Origin: Verrucomicrobiota bacterium
Lineage (GTDB): Bacteria; Verrucomicrobiota; Verrucomicrobiia; Opitutales; Opitutaceae
Direction: 5' to 3'
Length of the DNA: 58,332 nucleotides
NCBI GenBank assembly: GCA_018239675.1
Contig: JAFEGX010000044.1
Coordinates: 1 to 58,332 of the forward strand
Below, piece by piece: positions 7,859 to 16,776 of this stretch. The notes beneath the pieces are model-generated. The model did no database searches. It was not told the origin of the DNA and saw nothing but the letters and a program-made list of their open reading frames with translations. The position numbers were made by a program, and so were the translations under genes. Position 1 is the stretch's first letter, and every line of letters begins with the position of its first letter.

Positions 7859-8782
7859 TTACTTGACCGAGATGCTGATGGCGAACACCTCGGTCTCGCC
7901 CGGGCGAACGTGGTGGAGGCCGATCTTGTGCTCGGGCGAATTCGGCGGCCCCATCCACGGCTCCACGCAATAATACGGGGCGTCGTCGCTGCCGGACCAG
8001 GTGACGATGGTGGCATCGGCCGGCGGGACCTTCGCATTGCCGATGCGGATGTTGACGTCGCCGGGCCGGCCCTTTTCGCCGAACACGACCGTGTTGGAAC
8101 GGAGCGCCGTGTGGATTGTGTCGATGAGCGCCGGGTTCGCGAGGTTCTCGTCCGTTTGGAGCTCCGGCCCGGGCATGAGCTGTCCCGTCGTGAAATCCTG
8201 CCGGAGGCGCTTGGCCGCCGGGAGGCGGATCAGGTAGTCGCCGCGCGCGGACCCCTCGCTCCACGGCACCGTGAAGTAGAAATGGTGGCCGGCGCTCCAG
8301 GGCAGGGGCTCGCGGCCGAGATTCTTCAGGCTCAGCTCGCAGACGAGGCCGAAGGGCTCGAAGCGGTAGGTGACCGTGAACTCGTAGTCGAACGGGTAGC
8401 AGGCCTTCGCCTCCTCGCTGGGCACGAACTGCGCGGAAAAGCCGCCGGCGTCGAGGCGCGTGAGCTTGAAGTCGCCCTGGCGGGCCAGGCCGTGCATCGG
8501 CATCGGCCGGCGGGTGCCGTTGGCGTCGCGCCAAAAATGGATGTCGCCGCGATCGTAACTGCGGGCGTTGAAGGGGAACAGGATCGGATTGCCGCCGCGG
8601 ACCTTGTAGAAGTCCTCGTAGGTCTTCGTCTCGGGCCAGTAGATCACGTCGCGCACCGAGCCGTCGCCGAGCGTGATGTTCCAGTTCATGGGGCGCGCGC
8701 CCACGTCGGGTCGCGCCAGGACAGTCGACTGGCCGACCGGCCAGCGGGGCAGGGTTTGTCCCAGGTGCGGGATGCGCTCCAT
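7859..8782 (-). CDS. Aldose 1-epimerase-like (galactose mutarotase superfamily) protein
   Basis: The 307-residue protein fits the galactose mutarotase-like beta-sandwich fold. Recognisable pieces are NPILFPFNARSY (about 65-76), MPMHGLARQ with His97, SAGHHFYFTVPW with His166/167, and a C-terminal VEPWMGPPNSPEH region, in the order seen in aldose 1-epimerases. These enzymes interconvert alpha and beta anomers of sugars. The start at ATG 8782 is chosen over a 12-residue longer alternative at 8818. There is no signal peptide. The gene precedes the Rieske gene by 6 bp. Whether it is a true mutarotase or a related sugar-binding enzyme is uncertain. Confidence 0.78.
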   Translation of the reverse strand: MERIPHLGQTLPRWPVGQSTVLARPDVGARPMNWNITLGDGSVRDVIYWPETKTYEDFYKVRGGNPILFPFNARSYDRGDIHFWRDANGTRRPMPMHGLARQGDFKLTRLDAGGFSAQFVPSEEAKACYPFDYEFTVTYRFEPFGLVCELSLKNLGREPLPWSAGHHFYFTVPWSEGSARGDYLIRLPAAKRLRQDFTTGQLMPGPELQTDENLANPALIDTIHTALRSNTVVFGEKGRPGDVNIRIGNAKVPPADATIVTWSGSDDAPYYCVEPWMGPPNSPEHKIGLHHVRPGETEVFAISISVK

Positions 8783-8933
8783 GGCCCGCGAGTAAGTTGG
8801 ACGGCGCCACGCGCGCAAATTCTTTCCGTGCGGAATCTGGCCGGTGGAAACAGCCTGGGGATTTCCAACGGCTTAGCACTTGAGGCGCCCCGGCGAAGCT
8901 GAAAGGTTGGCGCCGTCTGAAACCCCGGTCCCC

Positions 8934-9404
8934 ATGACCACCATCCTCCTGCTCTTCGTCCTTGGCATCGTGCTGCTGGCCCTCGACCTGTTCATGCCCG
9001 GCGTCGTCCTCAGCGCCCTGGGCACAGTCGCCATGCTCATCGCCACGGCGACGGCCTTCTCCCACTACGGGGTGACCGGCGGCCTGATGGCCTTCGGCGT
9101 CGGGGCCGTCCTGCTCACGGTCGCGCTGTACATCGAGTACGGCCTTCTCCCCAAGACCCGTTTCGGGAAGCGCTTCTTCCTGCATGCCGAGGTTCACGGC
9201 ACCAGCCAGGCCAAGACCTCCGATCTCGCGGTCCTCGCCGGCAAGGAGGGCGTGGCCATCACGCCGCTCAAGCCGACCGGCCAGGTCGAGGTCGAGGGCC
9301 GCCGCTACGAGGGGCTGTCGCTCGACGGCCACCTCGACCGCGGCGACCGGGTCAAGGTCACCGGCGCCCAGAATTTCTCCCTCACCGTCACCAAACTCCC
9401 ATGA
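8934..9404 (+). CDS. NfeD-like membrane protein with C-terminal OB fold
   Basis: This 156-residue protein has an N-terminal block of three closely spaced membrane helices (about 3-20, 24-42, 46-68) beginning [21 protein letters not shown] cytoplasmic domain (about 95-156) follows with [20 protein letters not shown] and [13 protein letters not shown], typical of the NfeD OB fold. It is the short form without the ClpP-like protease domain. NfeD proteins partner with SPFH/flotillin proteins, and the next gene, floA, starts within this gene's stop (ATGA, 9401-9404). The ATG at 8934 is chosen because it opens the first helix; an upstream TTG would add unrelated residues. Confidence 0.88.
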   Translation: MTTILLLFVLGIVLLALDLFMPGVVLSALGTVAMLIATATAFSHYGVTGGLMAFGVGAVLLTVALYIEYGLLPKTRFGKRFFLHAEVHGTSQAKTSDLAVLAGKEGVAITPLKPTGQVEVEGRRYEGLSLDGHLDRGDRVKVTGAQNFSLTVTKLP

Positions 9405-10402
9405 ATCCCAGCAATCTCGTCTTCCTGATCGTCGGCGTATTCGTCCTCGTCCTCGCCGCGATCATCTTCTCGTTCTTCAGCGTCTGGCTGCGGGCCCTCC
9501 TGGCCGGCGCACCGGTCAGCATGTTCAACCTGCTCGCGATGAAGCTCCGGCAGGTGCCCTACAGCGTGATGGTCGACGCCCGCATCCGCGCGACCAAGGC
9601 CGGGATCCAGCTCTCCATCGACGAGATCGAGGCGCAGTACCTGGCCGGCGGCAACGTCATCGCCTGCGTCCACGCCCTCATCGCCGCCCAGAAGGCCGGC
9701 ATCGCGCTCGACTGGCAGCGCTCGTGCGCCATCGACCTCGCGACCAAGGGCTCCGGCAAGTCTGTCGAGGAGGCTGTGCGCACCTCGGTCGACCCGAAGG
9801 TCATCGACTGCCCGAATCCTGAGAGCGGCCGCTCCACGATCGATGGCGTCGCGAAGGACGGCATCCAGGTGAAGGTGAAGGCCCGGGTCACGGTCCGCAC
9901 CCACCTCGACCGCTTTGTCGGCGGCGCGAAGGAGGAGACAATCATCGCCCGCGTGGGCGAGGGCATCGTTTCCACGATCGGCTCCTCGGAGAGCTACAAG
10001 AGCGTGCTCGAGGCGCCGGACAGCATTTCCAAGACCGTGCTCGCGCGCGGTCTCGATGTGGGCTCGGCGTTCGAGATCCTCTCGATCGACATCGCCGACG
10101 TCGACATCGGCGAGAACGTCGGCGCCAAGCTGCAGGAGGCGCAGGCCGAGGCCAACAAGAGCATCGCCCAGGCGCAGGCCGAGATCCGCCGCGCGGCCGC
10201 GGTCGCGATGGAGCAGGAAATGAAGGCCCGCGTGCAGGAGATGCAGGCGAAGGTGGTCGAGGCGCAGGCCCAGGTGCCGCTCGCCATGGCCGAGGCGTTC
10301 CGCTCCGGCCGGCTGGGCGTCATGGACTATTACCGCATGGAGAACGTGCAGGCGGACACCGCCATGCGCTCGAGCATCGCCCATCCCGAGGGCAAGAAGT
10401 AA
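9401..10402 (+). CDS. floA: Flotillin-like protein FloA
   Basis: The 333-residue protein matches FloA in length and layout: an N-terminal membrane hairpin or helix (about 5-30, [20 protein letters not shown]), an SPFH/band-7-type region (about 35-220), then a Glu/Ala/Gln-rich coiled coil (about 230-300, with repeated QAEA/AQAE motifs) used for oligomerisation. Flotillins scaffold functional membrane microdomains. Coupling to nfeD by a 4-bp overlap is the conserved arrangement. A third membrane-anchored gene follows 12 bp later. Confidence 0.93.
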   Translation: MNPSNLVFLIVGVFVLVLAAIIFSFFSVWLRALLAGAPVSMFNLLAMKLRQVPYSVMVDARIRATKAGIQLSIDEIEAQYLAGGNVIACVHALIAAQKAGIALDWQRSCAIDLATKGSGKSVEEAVRTSVDPKVIDCPNPESGRSTIDGVAKDGIQVKVKARVTVRTHLDRFVGGAKEETIIARVGEGIVSTIGSSESYKSVLEAPDSISKTVLARGLDVGSAFEILSIDIADVDIGENVGAKLQEAQAEANKSIAQAQAEIRRAAAVAMEQEMKARVQEMQAKVVEAQAQVPLAMAEAFRSGRLGVMDYYRMENVQADTAMRSSIAHPEGKK

Positions 10403-10414
10403 GCCCGTCGCGCC

Positions 10415-10945
10415 GTGCGCTGGTTCTTCGACCTCCTTCCGGTCTTCATCATCCTGTTCGTGGTGGTCTCGATCATCCGCGGGGTGGTCAAGACGCTCGG
10501 CCGGATCACCCCGCCCGCCGCGCCGGGCCGGCGCCCAATCGACTTCGACCCCGCCGAAGCCGAGCGCACCCGGCGGATCCAGGAGGAAATCCGCCGCAGG
10601 ATCGCCGAGCGCCGCGGCCGCAGTGCCGGTTCCCAGGCCCCGGCCGAACCGCCGCTGATGCCGGCGCCCGCCGCCGTGCCGGAGGCTGTCAAGACGGCCG
10701 ACCGCTCGGCCGAGCATGAGCGCCAGAATCAGTTGGTGGCGGATCTGCGCGCCGCGACGATGGACAAGCTGTTCCGCCAGCGGAAGGCGGAGGCGAACGC
10801 CGCGGCGGCCGCCGAAGTCGAAGCTGCCCATGCCGCGATCCACGCCACGCGCAACGCCGTGCTGGACGGCCTGCAGAATCCGTCCTCGATCCGCCAGGCA
10901 ATCCTTCTCCGCGAAATCCTCGACCGCCCCGTCGGCCTGCGCTGA
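10415..10945 (+). CDS. Membrane-anchored charged protein downstream of floA, unknown
   Basis: The 176-residue protein starts with GTG, 12 bp after floA. It has one N-terminal membrane helix (about 4-22, FFDLLPVFIILFVVVSIIRG), a basic helical segment (about 44-66, AERTRRIQEEIRRRIAERR), a Pro/Ala linker and a C-terminal helical region ending IRQAILLREILDRPVGLR. No named family is recognised. The close spacing suggests it is a third component of the nfeD-floA membrane module, and the conserved-looking C-terminal helix may bind a partner (inference). Confidence 0.78.
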   Translation: MRWFFDLLPVFIILFVVVSIIRGVVKTLGRITPPAAPGRRPIDFDPAEAERTRRIQEEIRRRIAERRGRSAGSQAPAEPPLMPAPAAVPEAVKTADRSAEHERQNQLVADLRAATMDKLFRQRKAEANAAAAAEVEAAHAAIHATRNAVLDGLQNPSSIRQAILLREILDRPVGLR

Positions 10946-11060
10946 CGTCGGAGTTAAGGTCTGTTATCCACGTTGATTCGGACGGGCCGCCTCTTGGGCG
11001 GTGATCCTCTTTGACCACGGACTTCGCAGATTTCCGCGGATAAGCCAAGCCGATGCCGAT

Positions 11061-11097
11061 CCGACTGGGCACCGACGCAGCGTCGCCGCCCAGTCGG
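11061..11097. other. Two-tier stem-loop in the 422-bp spacer after the floA operon
   Basis: The stem CCGACTGGGC (11061-11070) pairs perfectly with GCCCAGTCGG (11088-11097), and inside it CGACG (11073-11077) pairs with CGTCG (11081-11085). There is no T tract. The remaining spacer (10946-11367) holds no credible gene. Imperfect arms containing TTTCCGCGGAT words lie around 11028-11043 and 11208-11229, and word repeats follow at 11240-11357. Confidence 0.5.
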
Positions 11098-11239
11098 ACC
11101 AGCGGGTTCGAGGGGACCCGGATCTGACGTCGAACGCCGGATCGTCGTCCCAGAACTAGCACCTTCGACAAGCCCAGTGCGACGGTCCCGGCGCTATCGC
11201 CTGCCGTATCCGCGTCCATCCGCGGAAACCCGCCGAATT

Positions 11240-11357
11240 TCTTGCGGCTTCTGCGCCTCCTTGCGGCCAACCACTCTCCGCCACGCCGAAGCCGGGGAGC
11301 TTCTTGCCTAAAGCCTAACGCTTACAGCTTATCGCTTAAAGCCTATCGCTCAAACCT
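11240..11357. repeat. Word repeats: TTGCGGC/CTGCGCC block and AAAGCCTAACGC block
   Basis: Two adjacent low-complexity blocks. 11240-11269 is built from TTCTTGCGG, CTTCTGCGC and CTCCTTGCGG words and is nearly the reverse complement of 57452-57484, 46 kb away. 11316-11357 is a 9-10 bp periodic block of AAAGCCTAACGC / CAGCTTATCGC / TTAAAGCCTATCGC. Both precede the 3' end of the RodZ-like gene. Confidence 0.65.
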
Positions 11358-11367
11358 GCCCGCCGCC

Positions 11368-12192
11368 TTACATCTGCGCGCGACCCGGACCGCTGAACTG
11401 CGAGCCGAAGCGCTTGCCGCGGTATTCAATCTGCAGGTTCTCGCCGGCGCTGGCCGAAATGTAGATCGGGCCGGGCCAGGCCACGACCTGCGTCTGGCCC
11501 CGGGCCAGGGTGCCCTGGTAAATGATTTCGCCTTCGCTGCCGTCGGCGTTCTTGTGACGCACCGTGACGCGCACGATGTCGAGCGCGACCAGCGTGATGG
11601 TGCGCTCGGCAGGCGCGGGATTCGCCGGCGCGGTCTGCGCGGGCGCCGTGACCGTCGGGTTCGTGCGCGGCGGGGTCGCCGGCGCGCTGCCGCCGCCGAA
11701 GATCGCCTTCAGCGCCAGCACGACGAGCAGGACGATCACCACGAGGCCCGCCCACTTGCCGATCTTGAACAGCAGGGCCGGATCGATCGCCGGGCCCATC
11801 GACTCGCCGCCGCCGCCGCGCGAAATGCTTGGCTGGCGCCGCGCCGGCTGCGGGGCGGGAGCCTCGTCGCCGGCGGCCTCGCCGCGGTCGTCCGCGGAAG
11901 CGATGGATACATCCATGCGGCCGTAAATCTCCCGACTCGGCTGGCGCACCCGCGGCTCGCCGCGGCCCAACGCCGAGTAGTCGGCGACGATCTTGTCCAC
12001 CGGCAGCTTCAGGAACGCCGCGTACGAGCGCAGGAAACCACGGACGTAGATCTCGGTGAGATTGATGTCGAAGCGGTTGTTCTCGAACTGCTGCAGGTAA
12101 TCGCCGCGAATCTTCGTCGCTTCCGCCGCCTCGCGGATCGAAATGCCTTTTTTCTTCCGGGCTTCTTCAAGGCGCTCGCCGATGGATTGCAT
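11368..12192 (-). CDS. RodZ-like protein: N-terminal HTH, membrane helix, DUF4115-type C-terminal domain
   Basis: The 274-residue protein has a Cro/C1-type helix-turn-helix at about 4-67 (GISIREAAEATKIRGDYLQQFE), an Ala/Pro/Gln-rich linker, one membrane helix (about 147-165, WAGLVVIVLLVVLALKAIF), a second low-complexity linker and a periplasmic domain (about 198-274) ending in the YISASAGENLQIEYRGKRFG region typical of RodZ C-terminal domains. RodZ links MreB to the envelope and helps set cell shape. It lies 61 bp downstream of ftsK on the same strand, so both may be co-transcribed. A membrane-bound regulator is the alternative reading. Confidence 0.85.
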   Translation of the reverse strand: MQSIGERLEEARKKKGISIREAAEATKIRGDYLQQFENNRFDINLTEIYVRGFLRSYAAFLKLPVDKIVADYSALGRGEPRVRQPSREIYGRMDVSIASADDRGEAAGDEAPAPQPARRQPSISRGGGGESMGPAIDPALLFKIGKWAGLVVIVLLVVLALKAIFGGGSAPATPPRTNPTVTAPAQTAPANPAPAERTITLVALDIVRVTVRHKNADGSEGEIIYQGTLARGQTQVVAWPGPIYISASAGENLQIEYRGKRFGSQFSGPGRAQM

Positions 12193-12253
12193 GGGGTGTG
12201 ACTAAGGGAGTTGGCCGGTCAGGGAAAGGTGATTCTCGGAGCAAGGCCGCCGT

Positions 12254-14776
12254 CTACAGGGTGTCGAGGTCCACGAGGATTTCGCGCGGGCTCGAACCGT
12301 TCTCGGGTCCCACGACTCCCTTCTGCTCCATGAGGTCCATGATCCGCGCGGCGCGATTGTAGCCGATGCGCAGTCGACGCTGGAGCATGGAGGTGCTCGC
12401 GCGCTTGGTGGACTTGAGGACGTCGATTGCCTGCGCGTACAACGCCTCGTCGTCGCCGGCGTCGCCCTCCTCGCCGCCGCCCTCCTCGCCCTCCTCGTCC
12501 TCGCGCGAGGCGCGGTCAATGTGCTGCTGCACAGCCTGCGCATACTGCGGCGGGCCGTTGCGCTTGAGAAATTCCACGAGCCCCGAGATCTCCTCGTCCG
12601 CCACGAATGCGCCCTGCGCGCGCACGAGGCGCGAGGTACCCGGGGGGGAGAACAGCATGTCACCGCGGCCGATCAGCGTGTCGGCGCCCTTGGTGTCGAG
12701 AATCGTCCGCGAGTCGACCTGCGACGCGACCTGGAACGCGATGCGCGACGGGAGGTTCGCCTTGATGACGCCGGTGATGACGTTCACCGACGGGCGCTGC
12801 GTGGCGATGATGAGGTGGATGCCGGCGGCGCGGGCCAGCTGCGCGAGGCGCGCGATGCTCGTCTCGATCTCGGCCGGCGCGATCATCATGAGGTCCGCCA
12901 GCTCGTCGATGATGGCGACGATGTAGGGCAGGCGGTCCGGAATCTCGATGTCCTGGTCGGCGTTCGGGTCGAGCCCGGCCAGCGCGGCCTGCGTCTCGTC
13001 GGCGGGCTTGTTGTCGTCGGACCGTTTGCGCGAGTTGAACCCGACGATGTTGCGCACGTTGACCTTCGCGAAGATCTGGTAGCGCTGCTCCATCTCGCCG
13101 AGCAGCCACTTGAGCGCGGCCGGCACCTTCTTGGGCTCGGTTACGACCGGGATAAGCATGTGCGGGAGCGAGTTGAAGATCTTCAGCTCGACGACCTTCG
13201 GGTCGACCATCAGCAGGCGCACATTGCGCGGCGACGCGCTGTAGAGGATGGAGGCGACGATGGAATTGATGCAGACCGACTTGCCCGAGCCGGTGGCGCC
13301 CGCGATCAGCAGGTGCGGCATCTTGGTGAGGTCGGAAATCAGCGGCTTGCCGGAGACATCCTTGCCGAGGGCGATCGGCAGCTCGGCCTTCGCGCTGCTC
13401 CAGTCCTCGCTCTCGAGAATCTCGCGCATGCCGACCGGGGTGGGTTTCTGGTTCGGCACCTCGACGCCGACGGCGGCCTTGCCCGGGATCGGGGCGAGGA
13501 TGCGGACGGACTGCGCGCGCATGCCGAGCGCGATGTTCTTGTCGAGGCCCGCGATCTTTTCGACGCGGACGCCGGCGGCCGGCACCACCTCGTAACGGGT
13601 GATCACGGGTCCGACATGGATCTCGCCGAGGGTCACCTCGACGCCGAACTCGCCGAGGATCCGGAGGAGGTTTTCCGCGTTCTGGCGGTGCTCCTCCTCG
13701 CTGCTGGCGGCGGTGGGCTTGATCTGTTCCTTGAGGAGCGAGAGCGGCGGAAACTGGTAGTCCTTTTCGTCGCTACGCACTGGCAGGACGGTGGCCTTGG
13801 CCTTCTTGGTCTCCTCGGGCTTGACGATGTTGAGCTCGATCTTCTTCGGCGGGGCCGCGGACTTGGCCTCGGCCGCCGGCTCGGGCGCCTTGGCGGCCGG
13901 CTTCGGTTCCGGGGTCGCCGGCTCCGCCACCGGCTTCGGGGCCGGCGCGGGTGCGGCGGCGGGCGGCTTGGAAGCGGGAGCCGCCGGCGCGGGCGGCTTC
14001 GCCAGTTCGTCGACGGTCTTCGGCACGAACACCTTCTTGCCCGACGGACCCACCAGGGCGGGTGCGGCCGCGGGCGGCGGGGGAGCCGACGGCGGGGCGA
14101 CCACGGGCGTGGTCTTGGCCTTGAGCGCCGCCTCCTTGTCCTTCTTCAGCTGTTCCACCGCGAGGGCCCGCTTGGCCGCGCGGGCCGCGCGCCACGCCTG
14201 GAACATCGTCATATAGCGCTCGAGCTCGAGGCCGATGTCCTTCGTGAAAATGAACATCAGCGCGAACACATACGCCGTGCAGAGCAGCAAGGCCGAACCG
14301 AACGCACCCAGGGCGTCGGCGAGAAGGCCGTGATAGATCGAAAGCCCGGCCAGTCCGCCCGGACCCTTCGGGAAATAGTCGTTGGCCCACTTGGCCTCCT
14401 TGAACATCGCGGCGATGCACGCGAGCGTCACGGCCGCAATGATCATCGCGATCACCCGCGTGATGACCAAATGCCGGGCGTTCCGGACCGCCACGTAGAG
14501 CATCCAAAAAAGGAAGATGGGCAGCAGCCAGGTGCTGACGCCGACCGAAAAGAGCAGGATCCAAACCGTGTTGGCGCCCACCCAACCCATGAGGTTCGTG
14601 GCAGTTGCAGCAGTGGAACGCAGCGAGCCGACCTGCGCCGGATCGTAGTCAACGAGGGCGACGGTGATGAAAATGCCCAGGATGAAGCATGTGACCGCTT
14701 CAATCCAGTTGGGACGGTAACGTTGGGCCTGAAACGACGGTCCGTCGTTTGGGTTTGAAGTCTCCGACTTGGGCAT
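12254..14776 (-). CDS. ftsK: DNA translocase FtsK/SpoIIIE
   Basis: The 840-residue protein has the FtsK plan. Four N-terminal membrane helices (about 25-42, 66-96, 104-124 and 150-178) are followed by a Lys/Ala/Pro-rich linker (about 200-330) much shorter than in E. coli. The motor domain follows (about 345-745) with Walker A GATGSGKS (493-500), and a C-terminal winged-helix gamma domain (about 775-840, STSMLQRRLRIGYNRAARIM) reads orienting DNA sequences. An acidic Glu/Gly/Asp tract separates motor and gamma domain. It pumps chromosomal DNA through the division septum and activates dimer resolution. It is transcribed ahead of the RodZ-like gene and divergently from manA. Confidence 0.96.
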   Translation of the reverse strand: MPKSETSNPNDGPSFQAQRYRPNWIEAVTCFILGIFITVALVDYDPAQVGSLRSTAATATNLMGWVGANTVWILLFSVGVSTWLLPIFLFWMLYVAVRNARHLVITRVIAMIIAAVTLACIAAMFKEAKWANDYFPKGPGGLAGLSIYHGLLADALGAFGSALLLCTAYVFALMFIFTKDIGLELERYMTMFQAWRAARAAKRALAVEQLKKDKEAALKAKTTPVVAPPSAPPPPAAAPALVGPSGKKVFVPKTVDELAKPPAPAAPASKPPAAAPAPAPKPVAEPATPEPKPAAKAPEPAAEAKSAAPPKKIELNIVKPEETKKAKATVLPVRSDEKDYQFPPLSLLKEQIKPTAASSEEEHRQNAENLLRILGEFGVEVTLGEIHVGPVITRYEVVPAAGVRVEKIAGLDKNIALGMRAQSVRILAPIPGKAAVGVEVPNQKPTPVGMREILESEDWSSAKAELPIALGKDVSGKPLISDLTKMPHLLIAGATGSGKSVCINSIVASILYSASPRNVRLLMVDPKVVELKIFNSLPHMLIPVVTEPKKVPAALKWLLGEMEQRYQIFAKVNVRNIVGFNSRKRSDDNKPADETQAALAGLDPNADQDIEIPDRLPYIVAIIDELADLMMIAPAEIETSIARLAQLARAAGIHLIIATQRPSVNVITGVIKANLPSRIAFQVASQVDSRTILDTKGADTLIGRGDMLFSPPGTSRLVRAQGAFVADEEISGLVEFLKRNGPPQYAQAVQQHIDRASREDEEGEEGGGEEGDAGDDEALYAQAIDVLKSTKRASTSMLQRRLRIGYNRAARIMDLMEQKGVVGPENGSSPREILVDLDTL

Positions 14777-14808
14777 TTGTGTAAGCCGACCTGCTGAGCG
14801 CGGATTCC

Positions 14809-14838
14809 ATGCTAACCCCCTAGGCGGTCAAATGTAAA
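14809..14838 (-). promoter_or_regulatory. Candidate ftsK promoter
   Basis: On the minus strand TTTACA (plus 14833-14838) and TAGCAT (plus 14809-14814) are spaced by 18 bp, 32 bp upstream of the ftsK start, in a relatively AT-rich spacer shared with the divergent manA gene. Confidence 0.35.
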
Positions 14839-14879
14839 CTCCCTCGACGGGGGCTTTACCGATTCTTCATCCTCCACCC

Positions 14880-15857
14880 ATGCGAGATCTTCTGCGTTTC
14901 GAGCCGTTGTACCAGGAACGAGTCTGGGGCGGACGGGCCCTGGAGTCCGCGTTGGGCCGGAGCCTCCCGGCCGGGCGCCCGATCGGCGAGAGCTGGGAGA
15001 TCGTCGACCGCCCCGAGGCCCAGTCGATCGTCCGGGCCGGCCACCACGCCGGGCATTCGCTCCGCGCCGTGCTCGAGCAACACGCGGCGGACGTCATGGG
15101 CCCAAAATGGCCCGCCAGCCGGCGGTTCCCGATGCTGGTGAAGTGGCTCGACTGCCGCGAGCGGCTCAGCCTGCAGGTTCATCCGCCCGCGGAGGTCGCC
15201 GAGGAGCTCAAGGGCGAACCCAAGACTGAGAACTGGTACATCGCCCACACCAGCCACGACGCCCACCTGCTGGTCGGCCTGAAGCGGGGCGTCACGCGCG
15301 AGCAGTTCGAGAAGGCGATCAAGGACAACACGCTCGAGTCCTGCATCCACCATTTCCGCGTCGCCGCCGGCGACTCGATCCTCGTCACGAGCGGCCAGGT
15401 CCACGCGATCGACGCCGGCAACCTGATCCTCGAGATCCAGCAGAACTCGGACACGACCTACCGCGTCTACGACTGGGGCCGCGTCGGCCTCGACGGCAAG
15501 CCGCGCCAGCTGCACATCGAGCAGTCCCTGCGTTCGATTCACTGGAACGACTTCGAGCCCGCGCCCGTGCGCGCCGCACCGACCTCCGGCGTGATCGCCG
15601 ATTGCGCCGAGTTCCGGATCCGGCGGGTCGTGCTGGGCGCCGGCGAGCGCCTCTCCATCCCGTCCGGCGAGCAGCCGCGGCTGCTCAGCGTCGTGAGCGG
15701 CGCGGTCCGCTGCGGCGCCGACGGCAGCACCGGTTCCCGCGCCCCGTTCGGCCAGGCGCTCGAGCGCGGCGAGAACGTGCTCCTGCCCTTTGCCGGGGCG
15801 TTCACCTTCGTGGCCGAGAGCACGGCGATCTTGCTGGTCACGGAAAACTTCGCCTGA
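14880..15857 (+). CDS. manA: Type I mannose-6-phosphate isomerase
   Basis: The 325-residue enzyme interconverts mannose 6-phosphate and fructose 6-phosphate, feeding GDP-mannose synthesis or mannose use. The zinc site is complete: Gln99 and His101 in SLQVHPP, Glu117 in KTENWY and His175 in SGQVHAID. The catalytic Arg195 lies in YRVYDWGR. The length matches the short bacterial (Bacillus-type) isomerases. The ATG at 14880 opens directly on the conserved MRDLLRFEPLYQERVWGG start. It is divergent from ftsK and followed by an intergenic repeat. Confidence 0.94.
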   Translation: MRDLLRFEPLYQERVWGGRALESALGRSLPAGRPIGESWEIVDRPEAQSIVRAGHHAGHSLRAVLEQHAADVMGPKWPASRRFPMLVKWLDCRERLSLQVHPPAEVAEELKGEPKTENWYIAHTSHDAHLLVGLKRGVTREQFEKAIKDNTLESCIHHFRVAAGDSILVTSGQVHAIDAGNLILEIQQNSDTTYRVYDWGRVGLDGKPRQLHIEQSLRSIHWNDFEPAPVRAAPTSGVIADCAEFRIRRVVLGAGERLSIPSGEQPRLLSVVSGAVRCGADGSTGSRAPFGQALERGENVLLPFAGAFTFVAESTAILLVTENFA

Positions 15858-15868
15858 CGGCGGAGGCT

Positions 15869-15990
15869 TGCTGAGCGCTGAGGGTTCAAAGTTGAAAGCC
15901 GGACGTCCGAGCCACCTGCAGCCGGCGCCCGCCTCGGCCCGCCGCCCGGCGGCCTTCGGCTTCTCAACTCTCCACCTTCATCTTTCGACC
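15869..15990. repeat. Imperfect inverted repeat between manA and the AsmA-like gene
   Basis: The left arm (15870-15902, words GCTGAGGGTTCAAAGTTGAAAGC) and right arm (15951-15990, containing GGCTTCTCAACTCTCC) are partly complementary. The right arm ends just upstream of the next start codon, so the leader of the AsmA-like gene is repeat-derived. Confidence 0.5.
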
Positions 15991-16011
15991 CATCGCGCCG
16001 CCGGCGGCGCG

Positions 16012-16758
16012 ATGTTCCAGCTGCTGGTCTTCCTCGCCGTCCTTTTTGCCTTCGCCGCGCTCGCCTGGATGCTGTTTCTCCCGGCGCTCGTCGCGAATCA
16101 GGTTCGGCAGCGGACCGGCTTTGACCTGACCTTCGAGCGGCTGGTGGTGAATCCGTTCACCGGTGAGATCGACGCCCGGGGCATCGTCGTCACGAATCCG
16201 CCGACCTACCCGGTGAAGGATTTCCTGGTGGTGCGGCGGCTCACCGCCGACGTCGAGATGCTCACGCTGCTCAACCCGCGGCCGGTGGTGGCCACCGCGA
16301 CGATCGAACTCGCCAAGGTGACCTTCGTGCGCCGCGAGGCGGGCCACAACAACACCACGGCCTTCCAGAACCGGATGCTGACCGGCGAGGAAAACCCGGT
16401 GCCGGTGCCCGGTCGGGCGCCGAAGGGGATGCTCGTCAAGGACCTGACGGTTGCCTTGGACGAGCTGGTGGTGGCCGACCACTCGGGGAAGGTGCCGTCG
16501 GTGCAGGATTTCAAGCTCGGCTTCCGCCACTCGTACCGCGACGTCAGCGAGCTGAAGCAGCTGCTCGCCCCGTCGGCCCTGATGGCGCTGTTGCCGGCGG
16601 CGCCGGCCCTGAAGGAGCTGCTGCCCGGACGCCTGGGCGAGGCGGTGGGGGAGGCGGCCCGGGAGGCCGTGCAGGCGGCCAAATATCAGGAGGCGGCCGG
16701 CTCCGGTGAAAAGTCGAAAGGCTATTTCGACGCGCTTGAAGAAAGCAAAAAGCCGTAG
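16012..16758 (+). CDS. Short AsmA/DUF748-like membrane-anchored protein
   Basis: The 248-residue protein has an N-terminal membrane helix (about 3-25, LLVFLAVLFAFAALAWMLFL), a block like the start of AsmA/DUF748 proteins (ALVANQVRQRTGFDLTFERLVVNPFTGEIDARGIVV) and a small beta-rich domain (about 60-175). It ends in a helical charged tail. The large DUF748 protein at 28523-31606 starts with a similar block, so this may be a truncated or minimal relative. Function is unknown; AsmA-like proteins act at the inner membrane on lipid transport or envelope homeostasis. The start at ATG 16012 is preferred because it opens the membrane helix. grpE follows 18 bp later. Confidence 0.75.
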   Translation: MFQLLVFLAVLFAFAALAWMLFLPALVANQVRQRTGFDLTFERLVVNPFTGEIDARGIVVTNPPTYPVKDFLVVRRLTADVEMLTLLNPRPVVATATIELAKVTFVRREAGHNNTTAFQNRMLTGEENPVPVPGRAPKGMLVKDLTVALDELVVADHSGKVPSVQDFKLGFRHSYRDVSELKQLLAPSALMALLPAAPALKELLPGRLGEAVGEAAREAVQAAKYQEAAGSGEKSKGYFDALEESKKP

Positions 16759-16776
16759 TTTAGTCTCCGGCTTCCT

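Noticed and set aside
12521..14758. A 745-residue open frame antisense to ftsK
   Set aside because: It is Arg/Asp/Gly-rich, lacks recognisable domains and mirrors the codon structure of ftsK; long antisense frames are expected in DNA this GC-rich. Similar shadows antisense to the TRAP permease, murA, malic enzyme and GH78 genes were rejected for the same reason.
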